From Paenibacillus rigui (GTDB lineage Bacteria > Bacillota > Bacilli > Paenibacillales > NBRC-103111): a stretch of 64,000 nucleotides of DNA. The first letter of the stretch is position 1. Each line of letters starts with the position of its first letter. Position numbers and translations under genes: made by a program. Of this stretch, positions 60,544 to 64,000 are shown piece by piece. The stretch covers positions 62,001 to 126,000 of the forward strand of contig NZ_NMQW01000033.1 in the NCBI RefSeq assembly GCF_002234615.1. Direction: 5' to 3'. The notes under the pieces were generated by a model. That model saw nothing but the letters and a program-made list of their open reading frames with translations, had not been told where the DNA came from and searched no databases.

Positions 60544-62922
60544 TTGAAACTCGTAAAAACTGCTGGAACCGTAGCCATTGCTTCAGCCCTTCTGCTCACA
60601 AGCTCTCCGCCGGTATGGGCCAATGAAGCAGCGGTAGGCCAGGCAAGTAAAATTGTGATGCCGGTGCCTGGTTCCGCCCAGGTTGATCCCCAAATTACGA
60701 AGGAACAGGCGATCGCCGCGGCTAAGAAATATATACAAATTCCTGACGGGTACACGCTGGAATCTGTAAATTTGAACTCGTATATGCTTCGCAACGGCAA
60801 GAATATACCAAGCTGGAATTTGAACTTTGTTAAGCGGGTCAAGGATCAGTACTATGGCAGCATCAATATGACGGTTAACGGCTTGAATGGAAAGCTGACA
60901 GGCTACTCTATGAATGATAATGATCCTGCGCATAAACCGAGCTACCCTCCGAAAGCCGATTATAAAGCAGCCAAGGAGATTGCGGCGGCATGGATTTTGA
61001 AAATGGATTTGGACGCGAAAGAACAGCTGTTGTACAACAATCATGATGAGCAATCGTTCCGCACGCCGCTGGATGGAAATTATCAGTACAACATCCGCTA
61101 TGACCGTTCCGTGGACGGTGTTGCATTCCCGGAGAATGGCATAAATATCACAGTCAATGGCGAAGGACAGGTTACAGGGTACAACTACATGTGGGATGAC
61201 ACGATCACCTTCGAGAAAAATGTAAAGCCGATCAGCCAGGACAAGGCTGCGCAGGCTTTTCATGATAAAGCGAATGTTTCATTGGCATATATGATCCCTT
61301 ATCAGGCTTCGGAGAAGAAAAAGCCGCTCATTACTTACACGATGGATATGCTCCAATTAAATGCGGCAAACGGGGAGCCATGGAGCCCGGGCCAGCTGCC
61401 GGTTCGAAGCACGGGAAATACCGAACCGCTTACCGCACAACCGCTGGGTGAGGTTCCTTCGGCTTCAGCCGACCTGAACTTGACGAAGGAGCAGGCCATT
61501 GCGAAGGTCTCCTCCTCGTTTGCAATCCCCGCGAATGCGAAGCTGGAAGATGCATCTTATAACGAATTTACGAACCCGGAGACCGACCAGGTCAATTCCA
61601 GCTGGAATTTGCGCTGGAGTCTTCCTAAAGAAGAGAACAGTGCCGCCGATGCAAGTGTAAAACGTATGGATTATTCCATCTGGGCTACAGTGAACAGCAA
61701 AAACGGCGAGATTATGAATTACAATGTGAATACTGGGTATGATCCGACGGGTCAAAAGCCTGTAAATGCCAAGGTGTCTCAAGAAGAAGCGAAGTCCAAA
61801 GCGATTGAATTCGTGAAGAAGCAATTCTCTGGGTATACAAGCCAGCTCGTGCTTGACATTATTGCCGAGAAGGACATTCAACCGGAGCTGCTGAAGCAAA
61901 TGCGGAATTGGGACGTTCATTTCAAACGTGTCATCGATGGAGTGAGTGCCGGATATGAGGGTGTGAATATAGGCGTGGACCGGGAAACCGGTGAGATTGT
62001 GAACTTTTATAATTCAATTAGCAGCCTTGAATACCCAAGCAAAAAACCGGACGTACTGGCAATCGACAAGGCAAAGGAGCTGCTGCTCTCGCAGTACGAT
62101 ATCCAATTGAACTATGCCACGGTTGAGAAGCACAATATACCGATGCCGTATGATGTGAAATATAAGCTGATGATTGCTGCAGGCGAGATAGCTCCGGGAA
62201 CGAATCCGGGCGCAAGCAATGAGCCAACCGTGGCCCAGCTCGTCTACTCGCTTACACCTAAATATACGCGTGAGGCCATCGTGCTGGATGCCCAAACCGG
62301 TGATTGGAGAAATGCCGGTACGGGAGAGATCGTTTCTCTGGAGAAGGTGAAGGTGGACGACATTGACGGCCATTGGGCGCAAAATGAGCTTCAGCTTATG
62401 CTGGATTATCAGGCGCTGGACGTGAAGGACGGGAAAGTGAACCCGGATCAGTCCATCACCCGGGGTGAAATGATCAAAATGCTCGTGACCGCCATGAACG
62501 GAGGCAATGGAGGCATTCGTTATGGCGCGGAACGCAAAGCTTCCTTCGCGGACGTAGCAGCCGGCTCCGCCTACTTTGCTTATGTTGAAAATGCCGTGGA
62601 CCGCGGCCTTCTCGATCCGGGAGCGGACTTCAAGCCCGAAGCCAAGATGAACCGCGAGGAAATGGCACAGCTTATCGTTAAAGCGCTGGGCTACAGCAGC
62701 CTGACGAAGTACGAGGGCATCTTCAATGACAGCTTTGCGGACAAAGCCAAGCTGAAAAATGTCGGTGAAGCAGCCATCGTCGTGGGTCTTGATATTATGT
62801 CGTTGAATGACGGCAGCTTCCAGCCGGAACAGGAAGTAACCAAAGCCCAGGCGGCGACGGCGTTCTTCCGCTACCTGCAAAAGCGTGCCGAAATACAAGA
62901 CCGGCAGCATCGCGTGTACTAA
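60544..62922 (+). CDS. Secreted YcdB/YcdC-repeat protein with SLH domains
   Basis: 792 residues. Signal peptide (about 1-26, ending VWA). Two or three YcdB/YcdC-type PepSY-like repeats follow: ITKEQAIAAAKKYIQIPDGY (about 51), LTKEQAIAKVSSSFAIPANA (about 314) and a shorter one near 412 (SQEEAKSKAIEFVKK). Three S-layer homology segments close the protein (about 612-785): DIDGHWAQNELQLMLDYQAL, FADVAAGSAYFAYVENAVDR and a degenerate third, so it is probably bound to the pyruvylated wall polymer. GAGGAGG lies upstream of the start. Role unknown; PepSY domains often inhibit proteases. Confidence 0.88.
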   Translation: MKLVKTAGTVAIASALLLTSSPPVWANEAAVGQASKIVMPVPGSAQVDPQITKEQAIAAAKKYIQIPDGYTLESVNLNSYMLRNGKNIPSWNLNFVKRVKDQYYGSINMTVNGLNGKLTGYSMNDNDPAHKPSYPPKADYKAAKEIAAAWILKMDLDAKEQLLYNNHDEQSFRTPLDGNYQYNIRYDRSVDGVAFPENGINITVNGEGQVTGYNYMWDDTITFEKNVKPISQDKAAQAFHDKANVSLAYMIPYQASEKKKPLITYTMDMLQLNAANGEPWSPGQLPVRSTGNTEPLTAQPLGEVPSASADLNLTKEQAIAKVSSSFAIPANAKLEDASYNEFTNPETDQVNSSWNLRWSLPKEENSAADASVKRMDYSIWATVNSKNGEIMNYNVNTGYDPTGQKPVNAKVSQEEAKSKAIEFVKKQFSGYTSQLVLDIIAEKDIQPELLKQMRNWDVHFKRVIDGVSAGYEGVNIGVDRETGEIVNFYNSISSLEYPSKKPDVLAIDKAKELLLSQYDIQLNYATVEKHNIPMPYDVKYKLMIAAGEIAPGTNPGASNEPTVAQLVYSLTPKYTREAIVLDAQTGDWRNAGTGEIVSLEKVKVDDIDGHWAQNELQLMLDYQALDVKDGKVNPDQSITRGEMIKMLVTAMNGGNGGIRYGAERKASFADVAAGSAYFAYVENAVDRGLLDPGADFKPEAKMNREEMAQLIVKALGYSSLTKYEGIFNDSFADKAKLKNVGEAAIVVGLDIMSLNDGSFQPEQEVTKAQAATAFFRYLQKRAEIQDRQHRVY

Positions 62923-62935
62923 AGCTTTATATTCT

Positions 62936-62987
62936 GCAAAAAGCCTTTCCCTTGCATGAGAGCTCATGACGGGGAAGGGCTTTTTGC
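62936..62987 (+). terminator. Rho-independent terminator after the SLH protein
   Basis: GCAAAAAGCC and GGGCTTTTTGC pair with further TTCCC/GGGGAA inside, and the inner loop carries ATGAGAGCTCAT, itself a perfect palindrome. T-rich on both strands. Confidence 0.9.
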
Positions 62988-63077
62988 CGTTCGCAGCTAT
63001 CCAAAGAGACGATCAAGTATATTTGTTGAACTGCGAAGCAACGGAAACATACCGCATAGCGGGTTCAAAACTTTGAT

Positions 63078-63224
63078 ATGATGGACGATGGAAATCCGGA
63101 AGTACCGCCGCAGTTTAGCTGTGAAGCCTGCGGTGGAGAGATGTACCCCGAATATCAAAACACGATTTCAAGAAACGGCTGGAGCCCCATATCCATTCCC
63201 CCATGCTCAAACGTATGGGTTTAG
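63078..63224 (+). CDS. Candidate tiny zinc-ribbon-like protein
   Basis: 48 codons in the 477-bp gap before the permease. It reads MDDGNPEVPPQFSCEACGGE, then MYPEYQNTISRNGWSPISIP and PCSNVWV. The CEACGGEMYPEY stretch resembles the knuckle of small Firmicute zinc-ribbon proteins, but the second cysteine pair is reduced to one Cys, so it may be short, atypical or decayed. The upstream region lacks a good ribosome binding site. Either of two consecutive ATGs could start it. Confidence 0.4.
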   Translation: MMDDGNPEVPPQFSCEACGGEMYPEYQNTISRNGWSPISIPPCSNVWV

Positions 63225-63231
63225 ACAAGGA

Positions 63232-63256
63232 CCTGAGGTGCAGCCTCGGATTTTTC
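63232..63256 (+). terminator. Weak terminator-like hairpin
   Basis: CCTGAGG and CCTCGG pair with one bulge around TGCAG, followed by five T. It starts 8 bases after the tiny ORF. Confidence 0.45.
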
Positions 63257-63264
63257 TTAGCTGC

Positions 63265-63296
63265 GGGAAGAGAGGCTTGTGAAAAATTCGGTTCCC
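63265..63296 (+). promoter_or_regulatory. Possible PyrR-type RNA hairpin before uracil permease
   Basis: GGGAA and TTCCC close a loop that starts with AGAGAGGCTTG. PyrR binding loops in Bacillus pyr leaders contain AGAGAGGCT. No downstream attenuator terminator is seen, so the usual transcriptional mechanism would not apply. ATGGTA (63312) and TACCAT near the permease ribosome binding site can also pair. Treat as a hint. Confidence 0.3.
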
Positions 63297-63399
63297 CTAT
63301 TGAATTTAATTATGGTAAGATATCGTTCGGGAGTAAGAAGAAAGCATTTACTTATGGGGCAAGCTAAGCTTCATACCATGATTAGGGAGGTCACACAAA

Positions 63400-64000
63400 T
63401 TGTCTCGCATCATTCAAGTTCATGAACGCCCCTCCTTGGGGGAAAGCATTCCGCTGAGTCTTCAGCATTTGTTCGCCATGTTCGGCTCCAACGTGTTGGT
63501 GCCCATCCTGTTCCATGTGGATCCGTCCACGATCCTGCTGATGAACGGAATCGGCACCTTGCTGTACATATTGATGACGAAAGGAAAAATACCTGCGTTT
63601 CTGGGCTCCAGCTTCGCCTTTCTGTCACCTGTTTTTGTCGTGCTGGGAGGCAAGGGCTACAATGCTGCATTAGGCGGATTCCTGGTCGTCGGGCTCATCT
63701 TCACAATCATTGCCTGGATTATTAAAGTAGCGGGTACCCGATGGATCGATGTGGTGTTTCCGCCGGCAGCGATGGGGGCCATCGTCGCGGTGATCGGACT
63801 GGAGCTCGTACCGACCGCGGCCAATATGGCCGGTTTTATTGCACCGAGCGGGGCTGGCGCCGATTGGTCGCCAGATGCTACGGCGGTCACGGTTTCGGTC
63901 ATCACGCTGTTGGTCGGTCTGGTGGGCTCGGTCGTGTTTCGGGGGATATTCAAGGTCATCCCGATTTTAATAGCGATTATTGTCGGGTATGTGCTTGCCG
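63400..64000 (+). CDS. uraA: Uracil permease (NCS2 family), 3' end cut by window
   Basis: The first 200 residues are present. The TTG start has GGGAGG 10 bases upstream. The opening ERPSLGESIPLSLQHLFAMF and the following GSNVLVPILF are very close to E. coli UraA and B. subtilis PyrP, nucleobase-proton symporters; GKIPAFLGSSFAFLSPVF and DVVFPPAAMGAIVAVIGLEL also match, including the conserved Glu of the substrate site expected further on. At least five transmembrane helices are visible. A candidate PyrR-like hairpin lies upstream. Confidence 0.92.
   Translation, partial: MSRIIQVHERPSLGESIPLSLQHLFAMFGSNVLVPILFHVDPSTILLMNGIGTLLYILMTKGKIPAFLGSSFAFLSPVFVVLGGKGYNAALGGFLVVGLIFTIIAWIIKVAGTRWIDVVFPPAAMGAIVAVIGLELVPTAANMAGFIAPSGAGADWSPDATAVTVSVITLLVGLVGSVVFRGIFKVIPILIAIIVGYVLA

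Noticed and set aside
63265-63399. Known purine or guanine riboswitch upstream of the nucleobase permease
   Set aside because: None of the conserved junction sequences of that class is present, and the permease looks uracil-specific.

Overview
The window looks like chromosomal DNA of an endospore-forming, low-to-mid GC Firmicute, most probably a Paenibacillus or close relative. Pointers are the Bacillus-type gene neighbourhoods (ytoI-ytpI-ytrI-ytrH-dnaE, accD-accA-pyk, citZ-icd-mdh, phoR/phoP), an array of YheC/YheD spore-associated ATP-grasp proteins, a bacillithiol gene (bshB2 next to yojF), an S-layer-homology protein, strong AGGAGG-type ribosome binding sites and frequent TTG/GTG starts. 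No rRNA, tRNA, CRISPR array, prophage or complete insertion sequence was seen. Both ends are cut inside genes: a HAD hydrolase on the left and a uracil permease on the right.

Layout. 1-635: HAD hydrolase tail. 713-7215 (minus): five consecutive YheC/YheD-type genes with a 40-bp tandem repeat in one leader. 7478-10296 (minus): DeoR regulator, Cof-type HAD phosphatase and MFS transporter. 10541-14943: acyltransferase, AprX-like protease, two small unknown genes, DUF2238 membrane protein. 15243-21839: ytoI, ytpI, ytrI-ytrH and an oversized dnaE. 21948-27142: PgpA-like protein, small unknown gene, accD-accA-pyk with overlapping ends, thioesterase. 27326-30950: ppk and a Ppx/GppA enzyme, convergent and overlapping at their 3' ends. 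31212-31663: two small genes behind a LexA-type promoter. 32128-36092: citZ, icd, mdh. 36296-40044: TetR regulator and RND exporter. 40127-44414: 4-TM protein, YfbR-like nucleotidase, polysaccharide deacetylase, class I fumarase. 44642-47313: phoR then phoP. 47554-50961: Gfo/Idh/MocA oxidoreductase, catalase, PerR-like regulator. 51094-57605: a sulfonate-type ABC/monooxygenase operon with an embedded aminotransferase and a divergent LysR gene. 57629-64000: GGDEF protein, yojF-bshB2, YcdB/SLH protein, a tiny zinc-ribbon ORF, uracil permease.

How it fits together. Central metabolism dominates: fatty-acid initiation and glycolysis (accDA-pyk), the TCA cycle (citZ, icd, mdh, fumarase), and phosphate storage and signalling (ppk, ppx, phoRP). 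Several regulatory sites match the genes they precede: Pho-box half-sites before ppk, a CcpC-type dyad before citZ, a PerR-type box before catalase with a PerR-like gene just downstream, LexA boxes before the small-gene pair, an inverted repeat before tetR, and a sigma-E-like promoter before ytrH.

The most interesting unexplained feature is a dispersed structured element present four times in intergenic gaps (14983-15150, 34971-35087, 40632-40765, 50326-50492). Each copy is a long imperfect hairpin. The flanking stems differ freely in sequence but keep their pairing, while an asymmetric internal loop stays conserved: TCGCCTTTG on one arm and CAACAGCGAYCGG on the other. That pattern suggests selection on a folded RNA or on a cruciform DNA site. 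I cannot name a known family for it.
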